DNA from: Pictodentalium vernedei
Taxonomy: Eukaryota; Mollusca; Scaphopoda; Dentaliida; Dentaliidae
Direction: 5' to 3'
Length of the DNA stretch: 64,000 bases
NCBI GenBank assembly: GCA_031216915.1
Contig: CM062296.1
Span: 449,500,287-449,564,286 of the forward strand
Part shown: positions 53,890 through 64,000 of the stretch, one piece after another
How positions within the stretch are numbered: position 1 is the first letter of the stretch
How the letters are laid out: each line of letters begins with the position of its first letter
The notes under the pieces: generated by a model
The model's database searches: none
Seen by the model: only the letters and a program-made list of their open reading frames with translations
What the model was told of the DNA's origin: nothing
Made by a program: the position numbers and the translations under genes

Positions 53890-54640
53890 TAAATACACGT
53901 CCGACGTATATTTTTTATCGTTGCACCTGTATTTTTCCATTGCAACGCTGTTTCTCAATACAGGTGCACCTATAAAATTTAGCGGTGCACCTATAAATTA
54001 TACGTCCATCGTATATTAAATTACACGTCCATCGTATAATTTATACGTCCGACGTATAAATACACGATGGACGTGTATTTTCATCGAAAAATAGCGATGC
54101 ACCTACATTTTTTACAGGTGCACCCACATTTCAAAATACCGTTGCAACTGTAAATTCCGGGTGCATCGATAAAATTTACACGTCCAACGTATACTTTAGG
54201 AGAAAATGTACGTCCATCGTATATTTTCCCCGTCAAAATATAAGTTCAACGTATAATTTTCTGAAAATACACGTCCGACGTATATTTTTTATCGTTGCAC
54301 CTGTATATTACAGTTGCAACGCTATTTTCGAATACCGGTGCACCTGTAAAATTTAGCGGTGCACCTATAAATTATACGTCCATCGTATATTAAATTACAC
54401 GTCCATCGCATAATTTATACGTCCGACGTATAAATATACGTTGGACGTGTATTTTTATCGAAAAATAGCGATGCACCTACATTTTTTACAGGTGCACCTA
54501 CATTTCAAAATACCGTTGCAACTGTAAATTACGGGTGCATCGATAAAATTTATACGTCCAACGTATATTTCTGACAAAATACCGTTGCACCTATAAAATA
54601 CAAGTGCATCGATAAAAATTACACGTCCAACGCATAATTC
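53890..54640. repeat. Nested palindromic repeat block, two copies of 374 bp
   Basis: Short motifs recur: tatacgtccgacgtata (a palindrome), acgtccatcgtata, acgtccaacgtata and ggtgcacctataaa/gttgcacctgta. A long order of these (from acacgtccgacgtatattt at 53895) recurs from 54269, giving a 374-bp period. It sits 230 bp upstream of the TMEM79-like start. Confidence 0.8.
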
Positions 54641-55699
54641 TATAAAAGGAAACAAGCTGACTTGATTACCTTAAATGGAGATAAGTTCAACGTGCGTTAT
54701 GTTTCTAGCCAATCAGAAAATTACTGTTGCACCCAGTTACTATAAATAGCAGCTAATCCGACATACAACATATGCCATAAAATATCCGTGATCATTGCGA
54801 CCAATCAAGTAATTCGTGTTTTGTTTGGCTAATCCCACTGATGCTTTTATTCTGACTTGTTCATGATCGGGACCGTGGGAGCACAGAGGTTCGTTTCAAA
54901 CAATGATCCAGGAATAAAATAATATTGTAAAATAAGTATAACTGGATTTTATAATATTATTTAGCGTGCATGCGCGCGTAACTATTGGAATACACTTTCA
55001 CTTCCGCACACCGAAGACAGTTACATCCAAAAAATGGAAAACATTTGTTCCGAAACTAATATTTGTGCATCTTAAATATTTCCGTGTTTATTTTTTTTTA
55101 TTTTGTTGTGTCTAATTATTATACAGTATTTGTACATTGCATTAGCGGGACAAAGTAGTGGAAAAAAAAACGATTGTGCTTCCATATAATAATCTTTTGT
55201 GCCAGAAATTGCTCGACGTGTCCGACTAAAAAACAGGGTGCCATTTTTTATTGTTCAACTCTTGCAAAAGGGAATGCGTGTTCGCTTTCCATTTCCCTAG
55301 TTCTCTCATGTACTCCCACTCGAAAGGTGAAAAATAAATTCTATACGATACTTACCATTTAAGATTCGGACCAGATATTTTATTTACGATTCGAACGATT
55401 TGGTCCAGATATTAAATAAATGATTCGGGCTAAATGTTTGGTCAAATCGAGACATTACTTTATATGTATACTTAATGCATAACATAAATTATCTAAGGGG
55501 ACCATGTCCGATTACAATTATAGGTGCTACTTTTCATTGTTGAACCCTGCAGACAGCAAAACGTGAAACCTTTTTTGCGTGTAGTGCTCTTATGTACGTC
55601 ACTCTAATATAGATTGATTATTTACTGACCATTTACGATTCGGACCAAATTATTTGACGATTCTGACCATATTTTAATACCATGCATTTGGATCAGATA
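54641..55699. other. No supported gene
   Basis: AT-rich sequence with short open frames. About 54886-54920 (cacagaggttcgtttcaaacaatgatcc) is matched in inverse at about 61151-61187. Confidence 0.35.
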
Positions 55700-57100
55700 T
55701 CATATTGCAAAATTCTAACTGGGCCAGGTGCAGGATTTTAATGCTTTGTAAATTTGAAGTCGGCTCTATGAGAACTCGGCCCAAACAATTTCGGGGAAGG
55801 ATGCCCACGAGAGAAGTCGGTCCCCAAAACTACAGGACAGGGGCTTAACAACTTAAAAATACTGGGGGTGGGTGGGGGAGAGGGTGGTGGATATCAGAGC
55901 AGATCCAAAGGAAGTGCCAATTATGCTGAAATGACGATCGAGAGGGGTTGTGAACAACTTAAAAATATGGGGGGGGGGGGGGGGGGGTCCGAATGGATCA
56001 GATACCATATTACACAATTCTGACTGGGCCAGGTGTGCCGAATCGAGCCTTTGAATCAGATATCATATTGCACAATTCTGTGACTGGGCCATGTGCGCCA
56101 GCTCGGGAGAGGATTTTAAAGCTTTGTAAATTTGAAGTCGGCCCCTGTTAGAACTCGGCCCAAACAATTTCGGGGAAGGATGCCCACGAGAGAAGTCGGT
56201 TTTTAATGCTTTGTAAATTTGAAGTCGGCCCCAATGAGGAGTCGGTCCAAACAATTTCGGGGAAGGATGCCCACATCGGTCGGTCCCCAAAACTACAGGA
56301 GAGGGGCTTAATAACTAAAAATATTGGTGGGGGGGGGGGGGGGGGGGGGGGCGTGGGGGTGTGAATATCAGAGCGCATCCAAAGGAAGTGCCAATTATGC
56401 TGAAATGATGATCAAGAGGGGTTGTTAAGAACTTAAAAATATGGGGGGGGGGGGGGATCCGAATGGATCAGATACCATATTGCACAATTCTGACGGGGCC
56501 AGGTGCACCGAAACCTCGACAGGGCGGGGCAGGTTGGAAATTACAAGAGCCTTTGGATCAGATATCATATTGCACAATTCTGTGACTCGGCCAGGTGCGC
56601 TGGAACGTCGTCAGGGCGCGAGCGGGGGCAAATTTCAAGAGCCGTAGACCCTTGCTGAGGGCACGAGCTCGGGAGAGCACGAGAGGATTTCAATGCTTTG
56701 TAAATTTAAAGTCAGCCCCCATGAAAAAAGTCGACCCAAACAGTTGCTGGGAAGGATGCCCATGAGATAAGTCGGTCCCAGAAACTACAGGACAGGGGCT
56801 TAACAACTTAAAAATATTGGAGGGCGGGGGGATCAGATCGGATAAAGTAATTGCCAATTATGCTGAAATTATGATCGAGATGGGTTGTTAACAACTTAAA
56901 AAATATTGGGGGGGGGGGGGGGAGGGTGGGGATCAGAGCGGATCCAAAGAAAGTGCCAATTATGATGAAATGATCGGCAAAAAATGTTAGGGCAACTGGT
57001 AAATTGCCCCGCAGTTTGTTAGGGCAACGGGGCAATTGCTCCCATAGCCTCGCTGTACCATGTCCGACTACAAAAAATATGTACAAGGCCGAAACGTCCG
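55700..57100. repeat. Tandem satellite of about 460-510 bp with poly(G) cores
   Basis: 'gcttaacaacttaaaaatattgggg' starts near 55848, 56297 and 56806. Each copy also contains 'gtgccaattatgctgaaatga', 'ggatcagataccatattgcacaattctga', 'gctttgtaaatttgaagtcggcccc' and 'aatttcggggaaggatgcccac'. Poly(G) runs occur at about 55971-55987, 56332-56351 and 56908-56923. Confidence 0.8.
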
Positions 57101-57552
57101 GGCCAATTGTTGAAGAGCTCATTCCAATGAGGGGTCACATGATATAGTTTTGCTGTAATTTTCAGAAAATTAATATTTTTTCAACTGCTGAATTTGCATA
57201 TTACGCCGGGCGTAAAGAGTTAATCCGTAACCGAATCCCTAAAAAAATCCCATACAATTTCGTGTTCTCCCCTCTAAAACGTTTCAATTCCGCCTCGCGG
57301 CCCAAGCCTTTCCATGTCGCAATCTCTGTTTGAATTATGATCGGGCGAGATTGCTTTTAGGAGATTTTCACTTGTAATGTCTCCACGGCAATTATTGGGT
57401 CACTGCAATGACAGTACTCGCTTCGAGTTATATATTTTCTTTTGAGAAACATCATATTTGTTTTTTTCAATATACACGATTTGTGAGACAAAAAGCGTAT
57501 TAATTGTTACTGTGTTAAAATCTTTTTATCTGAAAAAATGCAACTATTTTAA

Positions 57553-59919
57553 GGTGATTCTAAAGTCATGGCTGCCAACATGGAAGCCAGAAACACAGAA
57601 AAATGTGAACATTTCATTGAACAATAACTTGGCAACAAAGCAGCCTTGCCCTTGGATACCAGGGTTGGGGGGAATGGTCATGTCACATAGAACGTGATGG
57701 GACCCGGAAAATATGCATTTAACAAATTTACGAGTCATTTGGAGACATTAGAAAATGTGTACTGTCAAAAAGTCGGAAATGGCGTGGACAGGTTTTCAAA
57801 AAATAACGAGACGCCTCACCTTCCAATGAACAACCAACGTGAGCTATCAGTAATGTACTGCAGCAGTTGAGTCTTAATTTTTAATAAAACACATCGAAGA
57901 TAGGACTAAGCACGTTGTCAACCTGGGTCGTTTCAGTCTCAAAAGTGTCCGCCATGTTTACGGTGGGAAATTCAAAACACTGAAGGTTGTGGGCAACATT
58001 GCGACAAAAGATCTCGCCACATGTCCCGTAAATTCCCATGACAATGCCACTGCTGAAATTCTGATTGTCGATATATCTCAAGGGAGGCAGACTAATAGAG
58101 GCAAATTGCATTGATTGTCTGTTCTATGTAAATATTCTTCCCTCCCCAACTGAAGCAATTAATTTGTTTACAGGGATCGACCTTGCCATTAGTTTGTATT
58201 CATGCGCCAAAATTACCAATAGAGAACAAAAATTTCAATTTTCTTTAATTAACAAAACGGTGACATATAGTGGAATTAGAAACCCATGTTGTATTCTTTC
58301 GTTGTTGAAATATTCGTAAACTGGTTGATTTTTCACTTCTTTTAATCGAAAATCGGGGGAACTATTCTTCGTCATGTAATATTGATGGTTAACTTTATTG
58401 GTCTGTCATTCGGACCCGTTTCGGTCTGGTTTCGTTGAGTTCCAGAAATAATGCTCCTAATTTTGCGATCTGGTGTGATTTACATTGCGAATCATTGTAA
58501 ACGATGCATTTCATTAAATTTGTTTGCAATCCACAAAGATCATCGATAATTTCGAATAATCTGTGGGCTATTAGACTCATGCCTGCAAGTGTTTGTTGAT
58601 CGAAGTTGTTGTCACCGGAAAGCCACATGCGTTGGTAAGGCGCTTGTTCAAAGTGCGAAAAATAATATTTTTTTTCTTTCTATCCACCCCACTAGACCCC
58701 CTATCACAAATAAAATATGACGAAGTGTGAACATGAAATTTGTCTCTAGAAAATTATTTTATTAGTCGTTGCATAGAAATTCTCCACGAAAGTGAAGTAT
58801 GGCAACACACACAAGGCACAATCGAGCTTCCAATTTTTGGGAACGGGTCACCTCACTACCGGGTCAAGTCGCCACGGGTCAACTCCCACCAAAAAAAATA
58901 ATACAAGGTAGGTTTCTGACACAACATGAGTTTATTCATGATCCAAAACATGGCATTTAACACATTAAAAACACTTTTATACATTAACCACCTTATCGGA
59001 TTTTTTCAATAACTGGACGAATATTTTATACATTGAGCACTGTAAGTATTGGTCAATCGATACGACTTGTTGGCAGAATTCAATTCCATAACTTCCCTTC
59101 GAGCCTGCATGTAGTCGTGGTAGGTGATTCCAGTGTCACACTTTTTCAACTTTGAAAACTCCTTTTTTTAGTTTCCAACCAATAACTTGAGCTGTAATTG
59201 GCAGAATCAAATAAAATTTGTTGTGTAGGTTCAGCAACATAAAATGCAGGTCAAGTCAAATCAGGGTTTGATCCAACAATTTTTGCCAGAGTTATGTCCC
59301 TTTTTCAATTTTGAAAAAATCCATTTTGTTGTGGTGGGGGGGGGGGGGGGGGGGAGGTGTGGCCACGCAGTCTTTTATTTTGGGATTTGACGATACACTT
59401 TCAACAGGGTCATTTCATGTCAAGACAGTTTTACTTGTGGAAGAGGGCAGAACAGATATATCACTTGTATGGCTAATATTTCCAGGGGCGGTCAACTAGA
59501 TTACTGATTAGTACACTGTGCCATACTTTTGAACTGTAAATAGTTCCCTGTGCAAAAATGGCTGGACCAGTGCATGCAGTGGTCCATCAAAAATTTAAAT
59601 AAACATACAATTGGATTTATTTTTTAAAAAGTTATGACTCAACTGTTGTTCTCTAGTGCACATAGAAAACATATTCTTCAATGTGAGATTCATATTTTAA
59701 GTTTTTGTGGCAGGAAGTTGACCGTGAGTTAGGGATTTTCAAAAGCATTTGTTTGGTGAGTAAATTCTTTTTTTAAAAATTTTTATCACATTTTTGTAAT
59801 CTATTAGGTAGGAAGCAATCATTCATGTATTAAATAACCATTACTATTGAAAAGTAATGAAAAAAACATCATGTTTTCGACCTGTCCACTCAAACGACAA
59901 TCTTCAGTTTAGAATCACC
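57553..59919. mobile_element. Second TTAA-flanked element (2.4 kb), candidate
   Basis: ggtgattctaaa at 57553-57564 is repeated inverted at 59908-59919, and both ends abut TTAA (57549-57552, 59920-59923). The TIR is short, so support is moderate. No transposase seen. It includes a poly(G) run (about 59337-59354), a satellite-like stretch (59120-59330) and a probable exon (58395-58642). Confidence 0.5.
58395..58642 (-). CDS. Probable terminal exon of an unrecognised gene
   Basis: On the minus strand a possible splice acceptor (AG ending at 58643) is followed by an open frame. It contains MWLSGDNNFDQQTLAGMSL and IAHRLFEIIDDLCGLQTNL, with a good protein-like composition, and ends in taa directly followed by an AATAAA-type signal (ccaataaag). 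The length to the stop is about 82 codons. I do not recognise the protein. A single-exon reading from ATG 58628 (77 aa) is also possible. Confidence 0.45.
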
Positions 59920-59923
59920 TTAA

Positions 59924-61879
59924 AGGCCACGTTCGAAGGAAATAAGCGAGTGCTATTTTTATCTCTGTTTTTAAAAGGCTTTGTGCGTTACTCGGATCAT
60001 TGTCAAGTTTGTCATGTATGGCGGCTTATTAGCGCAATGTAATTTTTAGTTATCAAATTACAGTTACAATTTAGAAAGTTGAAGCTACAATTTACTAAAT
60101 TGTACCATCAGTTCAGCTACGCTGTGCCTACAATTTACTAAATTGAACCTGTAGCTACAATCCAACGTCTTCACTCTCATTTGCCAAGCTAACTTGTAGC
60201 AGCAATTTAACAAAAACCAATCAGGGGCACGGGAACGTTATTTAGCGCGTGTATATTGGGGCGATAATTGCCCAGATCATGCAGTACTGAATTCTCAACT
60301 CGATTCAAATGACAAGGAAAACAAAAAAATGGAACTGTATATATATACTGGATCCACTAATATGCGGAATTTGTTGTTCAACTGTGATTCACCGTATTCA
60401 ATGTTTCAATTTTCGTGTTGTTTTATGCGACCTCCAAAGTTAGAAATACTTTTTTAAAACCTTTTTTGTTATGTTCCATCCACCCTCGATGACATTAGAC
60501 GAGATGTCTGCGTGAATATTTTCTCCCAATTCGCGAGATGCCTGTAGCCTTCCTTTGAGCATTTTGCTTTATTTATTTTATGTGGACGGGTGGGGTAGTA
60601 TTTCCAAGTTTTTTCTTCGAATGGAGATCTAAACCCCAAGGTGTAGCCACCCCCCCCCCCTCCCTCTCATTCAATAAGCTTGAATTTATTTAAAAAACAA
60701 AATTCGAAAACCACAACTGACAATAATTGGAGATGGTGGTACCAGGCGATTCCTCTAAAAAACACCTTGGGCGTCTCTCAAGTTGAGTTTCGTACCGGCA
60801 AAAAGCTGGGGGGGGGGGGGGGGGTAGAGGGAGAAGTGTTTGTGTGTAAGGAGGGTGGCTTTTAACTATTTTTGAAGGAACCCCATATATATTGAGGCAT
60901 ATATTAACCCCATAGCCTTGATCCCTGTTCAATAAACGGGAAATTATTTTAAACAAATGTCTTGTGAATAACCGGTCACAATGCTATGAGATGCGGTATT
61001 CACCTTCTTTTAGTGAGAGGGAGTCTACCTCTGTTCACAAAATGTTTTTTGTTTATGTTGTAATACGAAAAGATTACATGATATAAGCAGAGACTAAGTG
61101 TTTTCATGGACCTTTTATCGCGCGCTTGTGCTTGCACAAAACCTTTCTTGTTTTATTCCAGGATCATTGTTTGAAACGGCCCCTGTGTCGTAGTGGGGAG
61201 GGCACCCGTGGCGTTGGAGTAGACTCAATTTTTTCACCAACGTTCGTTGTATCTGGGCCCATGGGAGTCGCCATGATAATTGATATTTCAAAAGGGGTTC
61301 GACTTTGATGAAACAGGTACACCGAGGGTTTGGCAGGTGCCCAAGGGTATCCGGCTTATTCGAACCTTGGTTCTTTCGGGCCTTGGTTTGTTCGTACCCT
61401 GGCTTTTTTCGGCCCTCCGGCTCATTGGGACTTGGCTTTTTCGCACCTCGGCGAAGGAATTTGTCGTGATTGCCGAATGCACGATCGTACTGGAGGGAGC
61501 GAGACATTTTCCCCGGGAAATTTTTTAAATTTAGTATTAAAAGGAGCTCTCTGGTGGACTTTTGGTGATTTATTAACATTCTTCGTTTTAGAAAAAAAAA
61601 ACGTAAAAGGGGGTTCGTTCTCAGCCTGACACCCCCCCCCCCCCCCCCCACACACACACAATCTCCCATCCCACCCGACGACACCTATGAGGCCCAACGT
61701 CTTAACACCTGGAACAATGCCGTGATGGTCAACAACCATAAGGACAAGTCCATGATTGTTTTTTTGTTTGTTTGTTTTTTTTTTGGGGGGGGGGGGGGAG
61801 GCCGGATTTCATAATTTATGAACAGAGGCCAACAATTCCAATTTTAACAACTACTTAATGGGGCTGATTGAAGACAGCC
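59924..61879. other. No supported gene
   Basis: Contains repeats of 'acaatttactaaattg' (60090-60160), poly(C)/poly(G) runs (60649-60661, 60809-60823, 61631-61649) and short open frames on both strands without recognisable domains. 61719-61760 is an inverted fragment of the satellite at 62170-62215 (catggacttgtccttatggttgttg). Confidence 0.35.
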
Positions 61880-63982
61880 GATTTCCCTTGTGACTTTCGT
61901 TCTTTTGGATGGGCTATTTACTTAATCACCACTTATGCGATTTATAAGACAGCTACACCGATTTTTCATATCTATTACCATTTGGCCTATGTTGGTAACC
62001 TTTCTCTGGTTTCGCCTTTATCTTTATGCGATTGTGCAAGAGGGATAAAATAGGCCTACAATTACTCTCTGGGTTAAATTTTGAAGTCGTTTAGGCCTAA
62101 TTGCTCTTTAAAACACAAGGTCAGAAAGTGCCTTTTGATCCAGCGATGCTGTTTTGAATTCCGAACACAAACCTCCCATGGACTTGTCCTTATGGTTGTT
62201 GGCCATCATGGAATTGTTTCGGGTTTTTAGACATAGGGCCTAAACGAACGTTGATGTAAAATTGATGTAAAAATTGATATCCTTCCCACGATCCCACCTT
62301 CAACCAAGAAAAAAGTAGTTCAGTTCATCACCAAAGGGACTGAGGGGTAACCACACCACTGCCCCCTCCCAAAAGACGAATAAACCAAACGAAGAAATAT
62401 ATCAAAATAAAGAAATACGGGTTCGGCCTTGCGATGGCGCGAAATAAGCAGACGCATAGCCAGGATATAGTTGGGGGAGGGGGGGGGGGGGGCAAGAGTA
62501 TTATCTAGCGGGACTAATTCAGCAATCTGAACGTAACGGCTATCCATTCACCCAACGAAAGGGGTAAGCTCTACGTTCAGATCGCTGAAGTACTAGGCGG
62601 TATACAGAATAGGATGCGCAGCATCATCCGAGCCACGTAGCGGCGAGATGGAAGGCGAGCACAAGAAGGGGACATCCCCTCGTTGGAAAAAATTGAAATT
62701 CGAGACAAACACAATTTCCTTGACCCTGAGTCCATATGTGTCTATAATTTGTAAGTTGTGAAAGCATTAATAACTAGGCCACATCACGTGAGAGGGGGGG
62801 GGGGGAACTCAGTTGTTTTGGGGTGGGAGCACATATGTACGCCCCCCCCCCCCCGGGTTGCGCAACTAGAAATATGACAGTAGTACCCGAACGTTCATCA
62901 TTCCCCAGACTTTTTGAGGGAGCACCACTTATGCAGTTTATAAGACAGCTACACCGATTTTTCATATCTATTACCATTTGGCCTATGTTGGCAACCTTTC
63001 TCGGGTTTGGCCTTTATCTTTATGCGATTGTGCAAGAGGGATAAAATAGGCCTACAATTACTCTCTAGGTTAAATTTTGAAGTCGTTTAGGCCTAATTAC
63101 TCTTTAAAATACAAGGTCAGAAAGTGCCTTTTGATCCAGTGATGGTGTTTTGAATTTCGAACACAAACCTCCCATGGACTTGTCCTTATGGTTGTTGGCC
63201 ATCATGGAATTGTTCCGGGTTTTTAGACATAGGGCCTAAACGAACGTTGATGTAAAATTGATGTAAAAATTGACATCCTTCCCACGATCCCATCTTTAAC
63301 CAAGAAAAAAGTAGTTCAGTTCATCACCAAAGGGGTAACCACACCACTGCCCCCTCCCAAAAGACGAATAGGCCAAACGAAGAATATATCAAAATAAAGA
63401 AATAAGGGTTCGGCCTTGCGATGGCCCGAAATAAGCAGACGCATAGCCAGGATATAGTTAGGGGATGAGGTGGGGGGGGGGGGGGGGGGGGGGCAAGAGT
63501 AATGTCTAGCGGGGCTAATTCAGCAATCTGAACGTAACGGCTGCCCCTTCGCCCTACGAAGGGGGTAAGCGCTACGTTCATATCGCAGAAATACTAGGCG
63601 GTATACAGTATAGGATGCGCAGCATCATCCGAGCCACGTGGCGGCGAGACGGAAAGCGAGCACAAGAAGGGGACACCATCCACGTTGGAAAAGAATTGAA
63701 ATTCAAGACAAACGCAATTTCCTTGACCCTGAGTCCATATGTGTCCATAATTTGTAAGTTGTGAAGGCATCAATAAGTAGGCCAAAACGGGTGGGGGCGG
63801 GGGTCGCTCAGTTGTTTTGGGGTGGGGGACACATATGTGCGCTCCCACCCCCACCCCCACCTCACCCCCACCCACCTCACCCACCCACCCCCTGGCTGTG
63901 CAACTGGAAATAAGACAGTAGTACACGAACGTTTCATCATTCCCCAGACTTTTTGAGGGAGCAAACGGTGGTAAATTAACAT
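61880..63982. repeat. Tandem satellite, about 1.0-kb unit, two copies or more
   Basis: Matching landmarks lie about 1000 bp apart. Examples are 'tttataagacagctacaccgatttttcatatc' (61940 and 62939), 'catggacttgtccttatggttgttggccatcatgg' (62177 and 63175), 'ggatgcgcagcatcatccgagccacgt' (62611 and 63613) and 'cagttgttttggggtggg' (62810 and 63809). A third copy begins at about 63900. Each unit holds poly(G) or poly(C) runs of varying length. The array may continue past the window. Confidence 0.85.
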
Positions 63983-64000
63983 AGGAACCGGACTTTGCGG

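Noticed and set aside
57881-57955. ATG in strong context (aaacATGgcgg) with a 24-codon frame, minus strand
   Set aside because: It could be a first exon, but no splice donor follows in a fitting place; too short to support.

Overview
The window looks like a repeat-rich chromosome segment from a marine invertebrate, most likely a mollusc and plausibly a bivalve. This is an inference from the DIRS retroelement, the dispersed repeat family at 4935-5190 and 30551-30860, a TMEM79/MAPEG-like host gene, very long poly(G)/poly(C) tracts and many mobile elements. There are no bacterial-type operons, no tRNA or rRNA genes that I can recognise, and no CRISPR array.

The main object is an 18,272-bp integrated Polinton/Maverick element of the adintovirus type at 30861-49132. 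It has terminal inverted repeats of 922 and 955 bp that begin AG and end CT, and it is flanked by a perfect 6-bp target-site duplication (acccat). It lies inside a host repeat. Its plus-strand genes are, in order: protein-primed family-B DNA polymerase with Cys/His-rich region, exonuclease and polymerase motifs; a BIR (IAP-like) protein; an unknown protein; FtsK/HerA-type packaging ATPase; two related basic virion-core-like proteins; an unknown protein; DDE integrase with C-terminal chromodomain; a two-helix membrane protein; a penton-like minor capsid protein; a basic minor virion protein; a double-jelly-roll major capsid protein split by a +1 frame change at an A8 run; two small ORFs; and an adenain-like cysteine protease. 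Two small minus-strand ORFs lie near the right TIR. Together these cover replication (PolB), integration (integrase), capsid building and maturation (capsid proteins, protease, ATPase) and a probable host-cell-death antagonist (BIR protein). Short intergenic regions carry TATA boxes, several overlapping the stop codon of the upstream gene.

Left of it: 1-3650 is a satellite-like array interrupted by a 2,630-bp element built as long direct repeats (A, 717 bp) around a core (B, 1196 bp). 3651-10900 holds satellite (about 166-bp units at 6380-7995), a diverged duplication and coding remnants. 10918-16050 holds six iteron-like motifs, a frameshifted gene with USP/C19-like protease remnants, and a small element filled with a 21-22 bp palindromic satellite. 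17782-23385 is a tandem A-B-A-B-A array invaded by a fold-back hAT-like element. 23850-26830 is a truncated, decayed DIRS retrotransposon on the minus strand. 26960-28740 holds tandem arrays.

Right of it: a 3.1-kb TTAA-flanked element (49931-53064) whose right TIR supplies the last codons and stop of a host TMEM79-like gene (53048-53662, minus). Then come a dense palindromic array (53890-54640), a poly(G)-containing satellite (55700-57100), a second TTAA-flanked element (57553-59919) containing a probable host terminal exon, and a roughly 1-kb tandem satellite (61880-63982).
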